Origin: an uncultured Ruminococcus sp.
GTDB taxonomy: Bacteria > Bacillota > Clostridia > Monoglobales > Monoglobaceae
Direction: 5' to 3'
DNA length: 39,450 bases
Assembly: GCA_902766745.1 (NCBI GenBank)
Contig: CACXES010000119.1
Location: 1-39,450 of the forward strand
Each line of letters starts with the position of its first letter. The first letter of the stretch is position 1. Positions 23,302-31,985 of this stretch are shown piece after piece. The position numbers were made by a program, and so were the translations under genes. The notes beneath the pieces are model-generated. The model made no database searches. It was not told where the DNA came from and saw nothing but the letters and a program-made list of their open reading frames with translations.

Positions 23302-24052
23302 GGTTTGTAATTTGTCCGCAGGCTACGGTAAAACCGAAGTTCTGCACAACATAAGCCTTTCCGCAAGCTGCGGCGAGATCACCACCGTTATCGGCAACAA
23401 CGGCTGTGGAAAGAGTACCCTTTTAAAATCCATCGTCGGGCTTTTGCCTATACAGAGCGGCAAAATAATAATTGATGGAGCAGACACCGACAATATTTCC
23501 TCCGGAGAACGAGCAAGGCTCCTTGCCTATCTTCCTCAGGTGAAGGGCGTGCCTGACATTTGTGCAGGGCGCATGGTTCTGCACGGGCGTTTCCCGTACC
23601 TGTCATATCCCCGAAGATACAGCCGAACCGACCTTGATATTGCCTCCTCTGCTATGGAGCAGATGGGAATATCATCTCTCGCCGACCGTCAAATGTCGGA
23701 GCTGTCGGGCGGAACACGTCAGAAGGTATATATTGCAATGGCTCTCGCACAGCGTGCACCCGTTGTTATGCTGGACGAGCCTACGGTGTATCTTGATATC
23801 GGTCAGCGCAAAAAGCTTGCCGAAACATTGAGAAGCCTTGCAGATAGCGGCAAAACAATTCTTCTCGTTCTGCACGATATTCTGCTTGCCTTGAAGATTT
23901 CGGACAAAATTGCTGTAATTGACAACGGCGGCATTGCGATGTGTGAGTCGCCCGGAGAAATTCTGGAGTCCGGATTAATCAACCGTATTTTCGGTATAAA
24001 TATAAAATCCGTCAGCGATAACGGAAGCATTCAATATTATTATGAATTATAA
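23294..24052 (+). CDS. ABC importer ATP-binding protein (FecE/BtuD type)
   Basis: This 252-residue ATPase has Walker A GNNGCGKST (34-42), signature LSGGTRQK (137-144), Walker B VVMLDEP (157-163) and the switch histidine in LHD. The fold and spacing are typical of the FecE/BtuD group. It energises the permease encoded just upstream and overlaps it by 8 bases, completing the binding protein, permease and ATPase set. A bidirectional terminator follows at 24103-24150. Confidence 0.92.
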   Translation: MIEVCNLSAGYGKTEVLHNISLSASCGEITTVIGNNGCGKSTLLKSIVGLLPIQSGKIIIDGADTDNISSGERARLLAYLPQVKGVPDICAGRMVLHGRFPYLSYPRRYSRTDLDIASSAMEQMGISSLADRQMSELSGGTRQKVYIAMALAQRAPVVMLDEPTVYLDIGQRKKLAETLRSLADSGKTILLVLHDILLALKISDKIAVIDNGGIAMCESPGEILESGLINRIFGINIKSVSDNGSIQYYYEL

Positions 24053-24102
24053 AAGTATTTTGCCACAGTCTGACGGTTCTGTGCATTAAAACACCATATG
24101 CA

Positions 24103-24150
24103 AAAATGCAGCGAAAAAGCCACCGCAATGGTGCTTTTCCGCTGCATTTT
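24103..24150. terminator. bidirectional intrinsic terminator
   Basis: AAAATGCAGCG...AAAAGC...ACC pairs with GGT...GCTTTT...CGCTGCATTTT around a GCAAT loop, with one mismatch and one bulge. It lies between the plus-strand importer operon and the minus-strand glycoside hydrolase gene and has U-tracts when read in either direction. Confidence 0.8.
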
Positions 24151-24160
24151 ACTTTAACAA

Positions 24161-25906
24161 TCATTCCTCGATTGCAGCTTTCTGCGTATTGATTTTTCTG
24201 AATATTTCAGGGTCAAACTTAAATTCCCTGTCATAGGTCATAAGCCCGTTTACCTCCTGCTCCACATCGTATAGCTGTGTATAGCAAAAGCCCATAATAT
24301 TTTTATTATTGAGAAGCGCCTCTGTCAGGCCGCGGTATCTTTCAATAAACTCTTCCTCCGACTTCGGCGCATCGCCGTAGCCCCAGCCCTCGTTTTCATT
24401 CTCAGCCCAGCGTATTCCGCCGTACTCACTGACAAACACCGGTGCTTTGCCGTCATAATGCTGTCTGCCCTTCCATTCCGGATTACGCTCTGTTTGGTCG
24501 TTAACGATGCCCTTTTCGATTTCCGAATAGTAGCCCTCAAACAGCTTCGGATTCTGTTCGTAATCGTGAACATCATATATATCGGTTACAACATGGAAAT
24601 TACCGCTTGTATCTATGACGGGACGAGTTCCGTCGAGAGCCTTTGTCACCCTGTACGCCATATCCAAAACGGCATTACACTGTCTGTTCCCGCATGTATT
24701 CCATGTTTCGTTAAACGGACACCAGCCGATCAGCGCCGGACTGTTGAAGTCGCGTTCCATTGACTCAATCCACTGCGGAAGGAAGTGCTGAAGCTGCCCT
24801 GCACTGCAAATATCCAGTCCCCAGTTTGCAAATTCACCCCAAATCAGATAACCGAGCTTGTCTGCATGATACAAGTATCTTGCCTCGAAAACCTTTTCGT
24901 GCATTCTTGCACCGTTAAAGCCCAACTGCATTGAATACAGAATATCATTTTTTAAGGCTTCATCAGTGGGAGCCGTGTATATTCCGTCGGGATAAAAGCC
25001 CTGGTCGAGAACCCATCTTCCGAATACAACCTCGTTATTAACCTTAAATTTCATTCCATCGAGAGCAACACTTCTCAAACCGAAGTAGGATTTAACACTG
25101 TCGCAAATCGTGCCGTTATCCTCAAGAGTAATGGCGAGATCATAAAGTCCGCCCTTTCCGATTTCCCACAAATGCTTTTCTGAAAGCACAATATTCAGTT
25201 CAGTGTAAAGCGAATACAATGCGGTGCTGACACATCCTACGGCTTTACCGTCCCAAAGAGCCTCAATTCTCACGGTACTTCCCAACGCCTCGCTCGGAAT
25301 TTTAACACCGACGGTAACGGACGGTGTATCGATATCCGATGTTATTCTTATGCTGTCCACACGGCGTTTATCTGCAAATTCAAGCCAGACAGTCTGCCAT
25401 ATACCTGTTGTGCGTGTGTAAAAGCATCCGAAGGATTCAAGCCTGCCGCTCTGCTTTCCGGTTGCTTGATTCAGACTGCGTGTATCATCATATGCACAAA
25501 CCGTTACATAATTTCCGTCATCCTTCAGATACTCAGTGATGTTAAGCGAAAACGAGGTGTATCCCCCTGTATGCTCTCCTGCCTTTTGTCCGTTTATGTA
25601 TATGACCGCACGGTAGTCAACCGCACCGAAATGCAAAATAACATCCTTACCCTCATACTGCTTTGGAACATCAAAATTCCTTCTGTACCATACGCAGGGC
25701 ATAAAGTCGCAGTTACCTATACCCGACAGTTCACTTTCAGGGCAAAAAGGAACAATTATTTTCTGATTTAAGCAATCTCGCTCAAAAAACTTTTTCTCCT
25801 CGCCCGACATTGCATAGTCTATTTCAAAATCCCACTCGCCGTTGAGATTGACCCACGCATCTCTTACAAACTGCGGCCGGGGATATTCGCTTCTCGGAAT
25901 ACTCAT
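24161..25906 (-). CDS. glycoside hydrolase family 2 protein
   Basis: This 581-residue retaining glycosidase has the GH2 layout: a sugar-binding beta-sandwich (about 1-180, with WVNLNGEWDFEID and VWYRRNFDVP), an immunoglobulin-like domain (about 180-280) and the catalytic barrel. The acid/base is Glu400 in PFNETW and the nucleophile Glu494 in VSEYGGI. No signal peptide is present, so it acts on imported sugar conjugates or oligosaccharides. The start was moved to the second ATG (25906), giving eight bases from AGGAG; the ATG at 25912 is too close. The divergent AraC gene is its likely regulator. Beta-galactosidase, glucuronidase or mannosidase activity cannot be chosen from the sequence. Confidence 0.85.
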   Translation of the reverse strand: MSIPRSEYPRPQFVRDAWVNLNGEWDFEIDYAMSGEEKKFFERDCLNQKIIVPFCPESELSGIGNCDFMPCVWYRRNFDVPKQYEGKDVILHFGAVDYRAVIYINGQKAGEHTGGYTSFSLNITEYLKDDGNYVTVCAYDDTRSLNQATGKQSGRLESFGCFYTRTTGIWQTVWLEFADKRRVDSIRITSDIDTPSVTVGVKIPSEALGSTVRIEALWDGKAVGCVSTALYSLYTELNIVLSEKHLWEIGKGGLYDLAITLEDNGTICDSVKSYFGLRSVALDGMKFKVNNEVVFGRWVLDQGFYPDGIYTAPTDEALKNDILYSMQLGFNGARMHEKVFEARYLYHADKLGYLIWGEFANWGLDICSAGQLQHFLPQWIESMERDFNSPALIGWCPFNETWNTCGNRQCNAVLDMAYRVTKALDGTRPVIDTSGNFHVVTDIYDVHDYEQNPKLFEGYYSEIEKGIVNDQTERNPEWKGRQHYDGKAPVFVSEYGGIRWAENENEGWGYGDAPKSEEEFIERYRGLTEALLNNKNIMGFCYTQLYDVEQEVNGLMTYDREFKFDPEIFRKINTQKAAIEE

Positions 25907-25935
25907 AATCATCTCTCCTATTCATTAAATTTTAA

Positions 25936-25965
25936 ATTATATCTTCATATTATCATCACCTGTAA
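25936..25965 (-). promoter_or_regulatory. promoter of the GH2 gene
   Basis: On the minus strand TTACAG (25965-25960) and TATAAT (25941-25936) are separated by 18 bases, a weak -35 box and long spacer consistent with an activated promoter. Confidence 0.45.
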
Positions 25966-25995
25966 TAAATGTAAATAACAAATCCTACTGAAAAA

Positions 25996-26024
25996 TTGAC
26001 ATATTCTACTTTTTGTTGTATAAT
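25996..26024 (+). promoter_or_regulatory. consensus sigma-A promoter of the third AraC gene
   Basis: TTGACA (25996-26001) and TATAAT (26019-26024) match consensus exactly with a 17-base spacer. The transcript should start near 26031, which rules out any start codon before that point. Confidence 0.85.
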
Positions 26025-26040
26025 ACATATGGTGATTCAA

Positions 26041-26826
26041 ATGATACTTTATATGGTTAAATCCCATTGGCAAGAGAAAAAGGGCTTCTCTATCGACAGA
26101 AAGAACATCGGAGCACAATACATATTCGTTCACTTTTTAACACCTGTCACAGCATATTTAAAAAATGAATACAAATACATAAGGCCGGGCGGCTGCGTAA
26201 TTTGGGAAATGAATCATCCTCAGTGGTTTAAATCTCCCGACTCTGTACTGATTCATGACTGGTTTCACGCAGACCCCTCCTGCAGCGAGCTGATGAATAA
26301 ATACAATCTTGAATGTGAAAAGGTCTACTATCCGAGCGACAGCGGCGAAATAACACGGCTTATTTCCGAAATCGAAATTGAACAGGTAAAGCGCGCCTCG
26401 TTCTATATTGAGGTATCCGCTGCAAATATTGAGAAGATATTTGCATATATGGCACGGTCGCTCAAGGATGAAAATCCCATATACGACAGCGAGCAGCGCG
26501 AGGAGCTTATTAATGTTCGCACGAAGGTCCACGCCGACTATCTTCATGACTGGAGCGTCCGTGAGATGGCAGAGCTTGCTGCCTTAAGCGAATCGCGATT
26601 TTATGCTGTATATAAAGAGATTTTCGGAATATCACCTACCAAGGATTTGTGCAATACCAGAATACAGAGGGCTCAAATTCTGCTGACAAGCACCGGCTGC
26701 TCCGTTGAAAAGGCCGCTGAACTTTGCGGCTATAAAAACCAATACCACTTTATAAGACAGTTTAAGCAGTGCACCGGCACAACTCCGGGGCAGTACCGAA
26801 GAGATCATATTGAAATTAAGCCTTAA
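26041..26826 (+). CDS. AraC-family transcriptional regulator
   Basis: This 261-residue protein has an N-terminal ligand-sensing region with IRPGGCVIWEMNHPQWFKS, and a C-terminal double helix-turn-helix (about 160-255) with WSVREMAELAALSESRFYAVY, CGYKNQYHFIRQFKQCTG and TTPGQYRRDH. Upstream in-frame codons overlap the promoter, so the ATG at 26041 (GGTGA just upstream) is preferred; 26053 is possible. It is divergent from the GH2 gene and probably activates it when the sugar is present. A terminator follows at 26845. Confidence 0.82.
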   Translation: MILYMVKSHWQEKKGFSIDRKNIGAQYIFVHFLTPVTAYLKNEYKYIRPGGCVIWEMNHPQWFKSPDSVLIHDWFHADPSCSELMNKYNLECEKVYYPSDSGEITRLISEIEIEQVKRASFYIEVSAANIEKIFAYMARSLKDENPIYDSEQREELINVRTKVHADYLHDWSVREMAELAALSESRFYAVYKEIFGISPTKDLCNTRIQRAQILLTSTGCSVEKAAELCGYKNQYHFIRQFKQCTGTTPGQYRRDHIEIKP

Positions 26827-26844
26827 ACGAAAAACCTCAAAAAA

Positions 26845-26880
26845 GCGGCTGCCATCATGGGCAGCCGCCTGTTATTTTTA
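26845..26880. terminator. bidirectional intrinsic terminator
   Basis: GCGGCTGCC (26845-26853) pairs perfectly with GGCAGCCGC (26860-26868). A U-rich tract follows on the plus strand, and a run of six A upstream serves as the U-tract for the minus strand. It ends both the AraC gene and the convergent secreted-protein gene. Confidence 0.8.
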
Positions 26881-26916
26881 TTCTACAGAAAGCTATGCTT
26901 TTATATTCCCCGGCCG

Positions 26917-27798
26917 TTACATCGTAAGGCTGAACGGCTCAAAATCAAGACCCAGACTCTTCATATAATCATCATAGCGTCCGAGAGGCTTAATTGTGGT
27001 CGTTGTCTTATTGAGTATGGCGTGAATCGTATCGTTCAAAGATGCAGTAACACCCGAGAACTTAACCACCATACCAGACGGATTTTCCATTCCGAACTGC
27101 TCCGTCCAGTACGCCTTGACATAATCGTTATAATCGGTATCATCGGCAATTGATGTCACCCTGGGAGTACAGAAGGTTATCTGTGAATATGCGCCCATAT
27201 CGTTCTTAGTCAATGAACGCAGGAAATACTTCTGTGATGCGGAATCATAGCATATAACCCCATACACAGAGCAGAGCGTATTCTCCGGAGTCTCACTCAT
27301 TTCTTTGATCGAAAGGAAATTCTCCGTCTTTTTGCTCGGAATAATAATAGCAGAACGGTTGGGATTATCCCACGAAATACTTGCGTCAAACGCCTCGGAT
27401 ATTGCGCGCAGCGGCACATACGTCCTCTCGTTGTGAATTATGGGTGCAACCGTAAGCTTAATGCTCTCGGGTTCACCCGACGGTTCACCGTTTACGATTT
27501 TATATTTACCCATTATATTATTTCCGATTTGAAGCGACAGCAGTGTGTCATACTGCACAATCTGTACGCTGCTTTTATCGGCAAACCAGTATACGGTGGC
27601 ATCGAGAGCCTCCGATACGGCGCGAAGCGGCATCATCGTATGTTCTTCATATATAATCGGACCGCTGCCTTCCTCAAACTGAAGCTTTTCGCCCACAACG
27701 ACATTAACATCGTTTGCCGCAAAGGCTGCGGTTGACACAGCGGAAGCAAAAACGCATACACTCAGTAAACCCACAATAGGTTTGGCAAATTTCTTCAT
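26917..27798 (-). CDS. secreted protein with copper amine oxidase N-terminal-like repeats
   Basis: This 293-residue protein starts with a signal peptide (MKKFAKPIVG..., cleavage near AFA|AND). Two copies of the copper amine oxidase N-terminal-like domain follow: one centred on IIYEEHTMMPLRAVSEALDA and one on IIHNERTYVPLRAISEAFDA. These 40-50 residue modules are common in Firmicute surface proteins and probably bind cell wall or other surface ligands; they do not imply amine oxidase activity. The C-terminal half (about 160-293) is not recognisable. The ATG at 27798 is preferred because GAGAGG lies about nine bases upstream; the ATG at 27807 is too close. The gene has its own promoter. Confidence 0.8.
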   Translation of the reverse strand: MKKFAKPIVGLLSVCVFASAVSTAAFAANDVNVVVGEKLQFEEGSGPIIYEEHTMMPLRAVSEALDATVYWFADKSSVQIVQYDTLLSLQIGNNIMGKYKIVNGEPSGEPESIKLTVAPIIHNERTYVPLRAISEAFDASISWDNPNRSAIIIPSKKTENFLSIKEMSETPENTLCSVYGVICYDSASQKYFLRSLTKNDMGAYSQITFCTPRVTSIADDTDYNDYVKAYWTEQFGMENPSGMVVKFSGVTASLNDTIHAILNKTTTTIKPLGRYDDYMKSLGLDFEPFSLTM

Positions 27799-27829
27799 CA
27801 ATATCATCCTCTCATAATTCGTTAGCTAT

Positions 27830-27858
27830 ATTATATAACACTTCTCTCCGAAATGCAA
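27830..27858 (-). promoter_or_regulatory. sigma-A promoter of the secreted protein gene
   Basis: On the minus strand TTGCAT (27858-27853) and TATAAT (27835-27830) are separated by 17 bases, about 30 bases before the start codon. Confidence 0.7.
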
Positions 27859-27927
27859 GACACAGTTTGTAAATTTTTTATAACATCCGAAAAATGATTG
27901 ATTTACACCGCTGCATTTGGTTATTTT

Positions 27928-27956
27928 TTTCGGCAGGGAAATTTTCCCTGCCGAAA
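27928..27956. terminator. long palindrome after the polyamine operon
   Basis: TTTCGGCAGGGAAA pairs perfectly with TTTCCCTGCCGAAA. It lies eight bases beyond the fused potCD stop. On the transcribed strand no U-tract follows, so it may stabilise the 3' end or act with a protein factor rather than as a simple intrinsic terminator. Confidence 0.5.
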
Positions 27957-27963
27957 GCTGTCA

Positions 27964-29934
27964 TTATCCGCCTGTTTTTATTTCCGTCCACAAGTTCTGC
28001 ATATATTGATTTGTATCATCGGACAGATTTTTGAAAATCTCACACTTATCATTCAAGAACTCATCATCCGGATATGATATTTCGTCATTCTGCACTTCTT
28101 CGTCCAGCATTTCAAAGGCACCGCTGTTCGGCGTCGAATATCCGATAAAATCAGCGATTTCCAAAGCAGCTTCAGGTTCGCACAGGAAGTTCATGTACAT
28201 CTCAGCAGCCTCCTTGTTCTTTGCTCCCTTCGGAATGCAAAGCGCATCCACAAACAGGTTTGTGCCGCTTTCGGGAATTACAAAGCCAAGGTTTTCATGA
28301 TCCTCCATCATAACCACAGCGTCTCCTGCATAGTAAGGGGCAAACGCCGCCTCACCTGCGCCCATCTTATCAAAAATTTCATCCATAACATACGCTTGAA
28401 CATACTTTTTCTGTTCCTTAAGCAGGTCAGCCGCAGCACGCAGCTCACGCTTATCTTCGGTATTTAATGACTGCCCGAGTATCAACTGGGCTATCGCAAA
28501 GGAATCCCTCGGATTGTCAAACATAAGTATCTCGTCGGCGTATTCCTCATTCCATAAAACGTCCCAGTCGATGTCCTCCTCGTCCATATCCGTCAAATCC
28601 GAATTATACACAATGCCAACCGTTCCCCATGTATACGGTACGGAATACCTTGAATCAGGGTCATATTCCGGAGTTTTGAACTTATCCATAATGTACTTAT
28701 AATTAGGGATATTCTCCATATCCAACGGCAGGAGCATATCCTCCTTTATCATTCGGGATATCATGTAATCCGACGGAATAATAACATCGTAGCTTGCCGC
28801 ACCGGCGCGGAGCTTTGCATAAAGCTCCTCATTTGTCGCATAGGTGCTGTAATTCACCTTTATCCCCGTCAGGTTAGTAAACTCCTCATTCAAATTAAGC
28901 GTGTCGTCCTCGCCGAGGGGAAGATACTCGCCCCAGTTGTACACATTTATGGTAATATCCTTATCGGCAAGCCGTGTATAATAATCGGGATCCTCCACGG
29001 CAAGCTCCTCCGGAACCTCTGTTTCAAAGCCTCCGAGGGTCAAAATCGTCATACCCGCAACGAGGCAGACCACCACTGCCGTGACGGCAACTCTCTTTAT
29101 AATCCTCCGCCTTGACGCACGCCGTCCGCTCTCCTCAAGGGCGGCGAGCCTGCTGCGTGAGGTTTTTCGCTTTTCGGCAACATTCTTAATAATCAGCACC
29201 GTCAGCACGATAACGAAAATTATCGTTGACAGTGCATTTATCTCAGGACTGACCTTCCTCCGCGTCATGGAGTAAATGGTAATGGGCAGCGTCTGTGAGG
29301 TTGCACCGCTTGTAAAATAGCTGACAACAAAGTCGTCAAGCGAAAACGTGAACGACATTAAAAATCCCGACAGGACGCCCGGCATAATTTCCGGCATTAC
29401 CACCTTAAAGAATGACCGAACCGGCCCACAGCCCAAGTCCTGCGCCGCCTCATAAATATTCGGCTGCATCTGACGGAATTTCGGCATAACGTTTAAAACA
29501 ACATACGGCACATCAAAGGTAATGTGTGCGATAATCAGTGTAATATATCCGAATTCCAAATTCATTCTCGCTTGGAAGAACACAAAGAGCAGCATCAGCG
29601 ATACACCGGTAACAATTTCCGGATTCACAATCGGTATATTGGTAACCTGCATTACCGTCGCTTTGGTACGCTTTCCCATTCTGCTTATGCCTATTGCCGC
29701 AAGGGTTCCTATCACCGTTGCCGCAACGGACGCACAGACCGCAATAATAATCGTATTCCCCAGAGATTTGAGTATAAGCTCATTATGGAAAAGCCTTACA
29801 TACCAGTCAAGAGTAAATCCCGACATGACCGAGCGGCTCTTTGTTGTGTTAAACGAGAACACAATCATTACAAAAATCGGTATGTACAAAAAGAGCAGCA
29901 CAAGTGACAGATAAAGCTTAGATAATTTTTTCAT
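27964..29934 (-). CDS. potCD: fused spermidine/putrescine ABC permease and binding protein (PotC-PotD)
   Basis: This 656-residue protein joins two normally separate importer parts. Residues 1-250 are a PotC permease with six membrane segments and the EAA loop EAAQDLGCG (162-170). A basic linker (about 254-281) and one further membrane helix (about 282-302) lead to a PotD binding domain (about 325-656) that begins ITINVYNWGEYLP and contains YSVPYTWGTVGIVYN. The extra helix puts the binding domain outside the cell, replacing a signal peptide and lipid anchor. The fusion is one uninterrupted frame. It is the last gene of the potABCD operon, 15 bases after potB. It imports polyamines with PotA and PotB. 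Confidence 0.92.
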   Translation of the reverse strand: MKKLSKLYLSLVLLFLYIPIFVMIVFSFNTTKSRSVMSGFTLDWYVRLFHNELILKSLGNTIIIAVCASVAATVIGTLAAIGISRMGKRTKATVMQVTNIPIVNPEIVTGVSLMLLFVFFQARMNLEFGYITLIIAHITFDVPYVVLNVMPKFRQMQPNIYEAAQDLGCGPVRSFFKVVMPEIMPGVLSGFLMSFTFSLDDFVVSYFTSGATSQTLPITIYSMTRRKVSPEINALSTIIFVIVLTVLIIKNVAEKRKTSRSRLAALEESGRRASRRRIIKRVAVTAVVVCLVAGMTILTLGGFETEVPEELAVEDPDYYTRLADKDITINVYNWGEYLPLGEDDTLNLNEEFTNLTGIKVNYSTYATNEELYAKLRAGAASYDVIIPSDYMISRMIKEDMLLPLDMENIPNYKYIMDKFKTPEYDPDSRYSVPYTWGTVGIVYNSDLTDMDEEDIDWDVLWNEEYADEILMFDNPRDSFAIAQLILGQSLNTEDKRELRAAADLLKEQKKYVQAYVMDEIFDKMGAGEAAFAPYYAGDAVVMMEDHENLGFVIPESGTNLFVDALCIPKGAKNKEAAEMYMNFLCEPEAALEIADFIGYSTPNSGAFEMLDEEVQNDEISYPDDEFLNDKCEIFKNLSDDTNQYMQNLWTEIKTGG

Positions 29935-29949
29935 ATTCGTCCGCCCTCC

Positions 29950-30780
29950 TTAAAGCAATACACGTTCGTCATCACCCGTATCAAACTGGCGCATAACGGT
30001 CATAATTATGAGAACCATCACCATAAGCACAAGAGATATTGCCGCACCGAGATTCGGATTATACGCATTCCCCAGGAACTGCATTTCAATCAGGTCACCA
30101 ATCAGGAGATTGCCGCCGCCGCCCAGCATGCGCGAAATGACAAATGTACTTATAGCGGGAACGAAAACCATGGTTATCCCCGACATTATCCCCGGAAGGC
30201 TCAGCGGAACAACAACACGAACAACTGTTTTCAGCCTGCCGCAGCCCAAATCCTGCGCCGCCTCGAGAACACTTCCGTCTATCTTGACCATGACCGAATA
30301 CAGCGGCAGAATCATATACGGTATATAGTTATACACCATACCGAGAACAACCGCTCCTTGAGTATTCAGCATCTTAAACGGACCGAGTCCTATCAACCCC
30401 AGCAAAGAATTTATCACGCCTTCATTTCCGAGCAGCGTCATCCACGCATATGTGCGAAGCAGAAAGTTCATCCACATGGGGAGCATGACCAACATGAGCA
30501 TTGTGCTCTGTATCTTGACCTCCATCCTCGACAGAATATATGCCACCGGATATGAAATAATCAGACATATCACTGTTGCCACTGCCGCCATCCAGACAGA
30601 CCGCCAGAATATCCCTCCGTACTGTCCTGCCTCTTTTATGTATTCTGCGGTAATTTCGCCCCCGTCCGTAACAAAGGCAAAATACGCCACCATAATAAGC
30701 GGAACGATTACAAAAACAGCCATCCACACAAGATACGGCGCAGCGGTCAGCTTTTGTATAAGACCTTTATTCTTCTTCAT
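29950..30780 (-). CDS. potB: spermidine/putrescine ABC permease PotB
   Basis: This 276-residue permease has six membrane segments and the EAA loop EAAQDLGCGRLKTVVRVVVP that contacts the PotA ATPase. The N-terminal APYLVWMAVFVIVPL and central WMNFLLRTYAW are typical of PotB. It pairs with the PotC half of the fused protein encoded next. It starts eight bases after the potA stop and ends 15 bases before potCD. Confidence 0.9.
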   Translation of the reverse strand: MKKNKGLIQKLTAAPYLVWMAVFVIVPLIMVAYFAFVTDGGEITAEYIKEAGQYGGIFWRSVWMAAVATVICLIISYPVAYILSRMEVKIQSTMLMLVMLPMWMNFLLRTYAWMTLLGNEGVINSLLGLIGLGPFKMLNTQGAVVLGMVYNYIPYMILPLYSVMVKIDGSVLEAAQDLGCGRLKTVVRVVVPLSLPGIMSGITMVFVPAISTFVISRMLGGGGNLLIGDLIEMQFLGNAYNPNLGAAISLVLMVMVLIIMTVMRQFDTGDDERVLL

Positions 30781-30788
30781 ATCATCAC

Positions 30789-31829
30789 CTAACCTTCCAT
30801 TTTGTGCATGATATGAATATCATCCGGTCCAAAGCTTATTCCCACCTCGCTGTCTACCTGCGCCGCACGGGTGGAATGTATAAGCCAACTAAAATCTGCA
30901 GTATCAACAACCATTTCGTAGTGCACACCCTTGAAGGTTACCGAGCGCACGATTCCCTTTATCTTTTGATTCTCCGGCGGAGCAAGGGTTATATCCTCCG
31001 GACGTATAACAACGTCAACAAACGTGTTTTCGCCGAAGCCGCTGTCAACACATTCAAATTCATGACCGCAGAACTGTACCAGGCGGTCACGAAGCATAAT
31101 TCCGTCCAGAATATTGCTCTCGCCGATAAAGTCCGCAACAAAGGCATTTTTCGGTTCGTTATATATGTCGACAGGCGCGCCCACCTGCAGAATATTGCCA
31201 TCCTTCATAACAACAACGGTGTCGCTCATAGTCAGAGCCTCCTCCTGATCGTGAGTGACATATATAAATGTAATTTCAAGGCTCTGCTGCATATTTTTAA
31301 GCTCCGTCTGCATTTCCTTCCGAAGCTTTAAATCCAATGCGCCCAGCGGCTCATCAAGGAGCAGCACCTTAGGTCTGTTGACCAAGGCACGCGCAATGGC
31401 AACTCTCTGCTGCTGACCGCCCGAGAGGTTCTGAATATTCCTCTTTTCGAAGCCGCTCAGGTTCACCAGCTTGAGCATTTCTCCCACCCGAGTTTTGATC
31501 TCATCCTCGGACAGTTTTTTCACTCTCAATCCGAACGCAATGTTTTCAAAAACATTGAGATGCGGAAAAAGCGCATATTTCTGGAACACCGTGTTCACGT
31601 TACGCTTGTAGGGCGGAAGATCGTTAATCCTCTTTCCCTCAAACATAACATCCCCGCTGTCGGGTTTTAAGAAGCCGCCGATGATTCGCAGTGTAGTGGT
31701 TTTACCACAGCCCGACGGGCCGAGCAGAGTTACAAATTCCTTATCCCTTATATCAAGATTGATTTTGTTCAGGATTGTTTCTCCGTCAAACGTCACTGCG
31801 ACGTCATTCAGGCTGACAATATTCTCCAA
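30789..31829 (-). CDS. potA: spermidine/putrescine ABC ATPase PotA
   Basis: This 346-residue ATPase has Walker [10 protein letters not shown] (37-45), signature LSGGQQQR, Walker B VLLLDEP and the switch histidine in THD. A C-terminal TOBE-like domain (about 235-346) is typical of PotA and other regulated importer ATPases. The start is taken as the TTG at 31829, which stands about seven bases from GGGGGAG; the in-frame TTG at 31844 lies upstream of that site. The first gene of the operon, it drives polyamine uptake through PotB and PotCD. Confidence 0.9.
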   Translation of the reverse strand: MENIVSLNDVAVTFDGETILNKINLDIRDKEFVTLLGPSGCGKTTTLRIIGGFLKPDSGDVMFEGKRINDLPPYKRNVNTVFQKYALFPHLNVFENIAFGLRVKKLSEDEIKTRVGEMLKLVNLSGFEKRNIQNLSGGQQQRVAIARALVNRPKVLLLDEPLGALDLKLRKEMQTELKNMQQSLEITFIYVTHDQEEALTMSDTVVVMKDGNILQVGAPVDIYNEPKNAFVADFIGESNILDGIMLRDRLVQFCGHEFECVDSGFGENTFVDVVIRPEDITLAPPENQKIKGIVRSVTFKGVHYEMVVDTADFSWLIHSTRAAQVDSEVGISFGPDDIHIMHKMEG

Positions 31830-31862
31830 TAGAGACTCCCCCAATCATAAAATATATTTTTA

Positions 31863-31878
31863 TCCGTAAAATAACGGA
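31863..31878. promoter_or_regulatory. small palindrome between the potA promoter and start
   Basis: TCCGT and ACGGA flank six bases just downstream of the predicted -10 box. It is a possible operator, for example for the TetR protein encoded upstream, but short enough to be chance. Confidence 0.25.
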
Positions 31879-31885
31879 CAAAAAT

Positions 31886-31914
31886 ACAATACAATATTTT
31901 ATTAAAAAAGTCAA
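31886..31914 (-). promoter_or_regulatory. sigma-A promoter of the potABCD operon
   Basis: On the minus strand TTGACT (31914-31909) and TATTGT (31891-31886) are separated by 17 bases, about 57 bases before the potA start. Confidence 0.6.
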
Positions 31915-31985
31915 GTAATTAATATGTAGATTTTTGTTTTTTTATCTCCCCAACTTTCGGCAAGGCGCACAATAAAACCCTTTAT

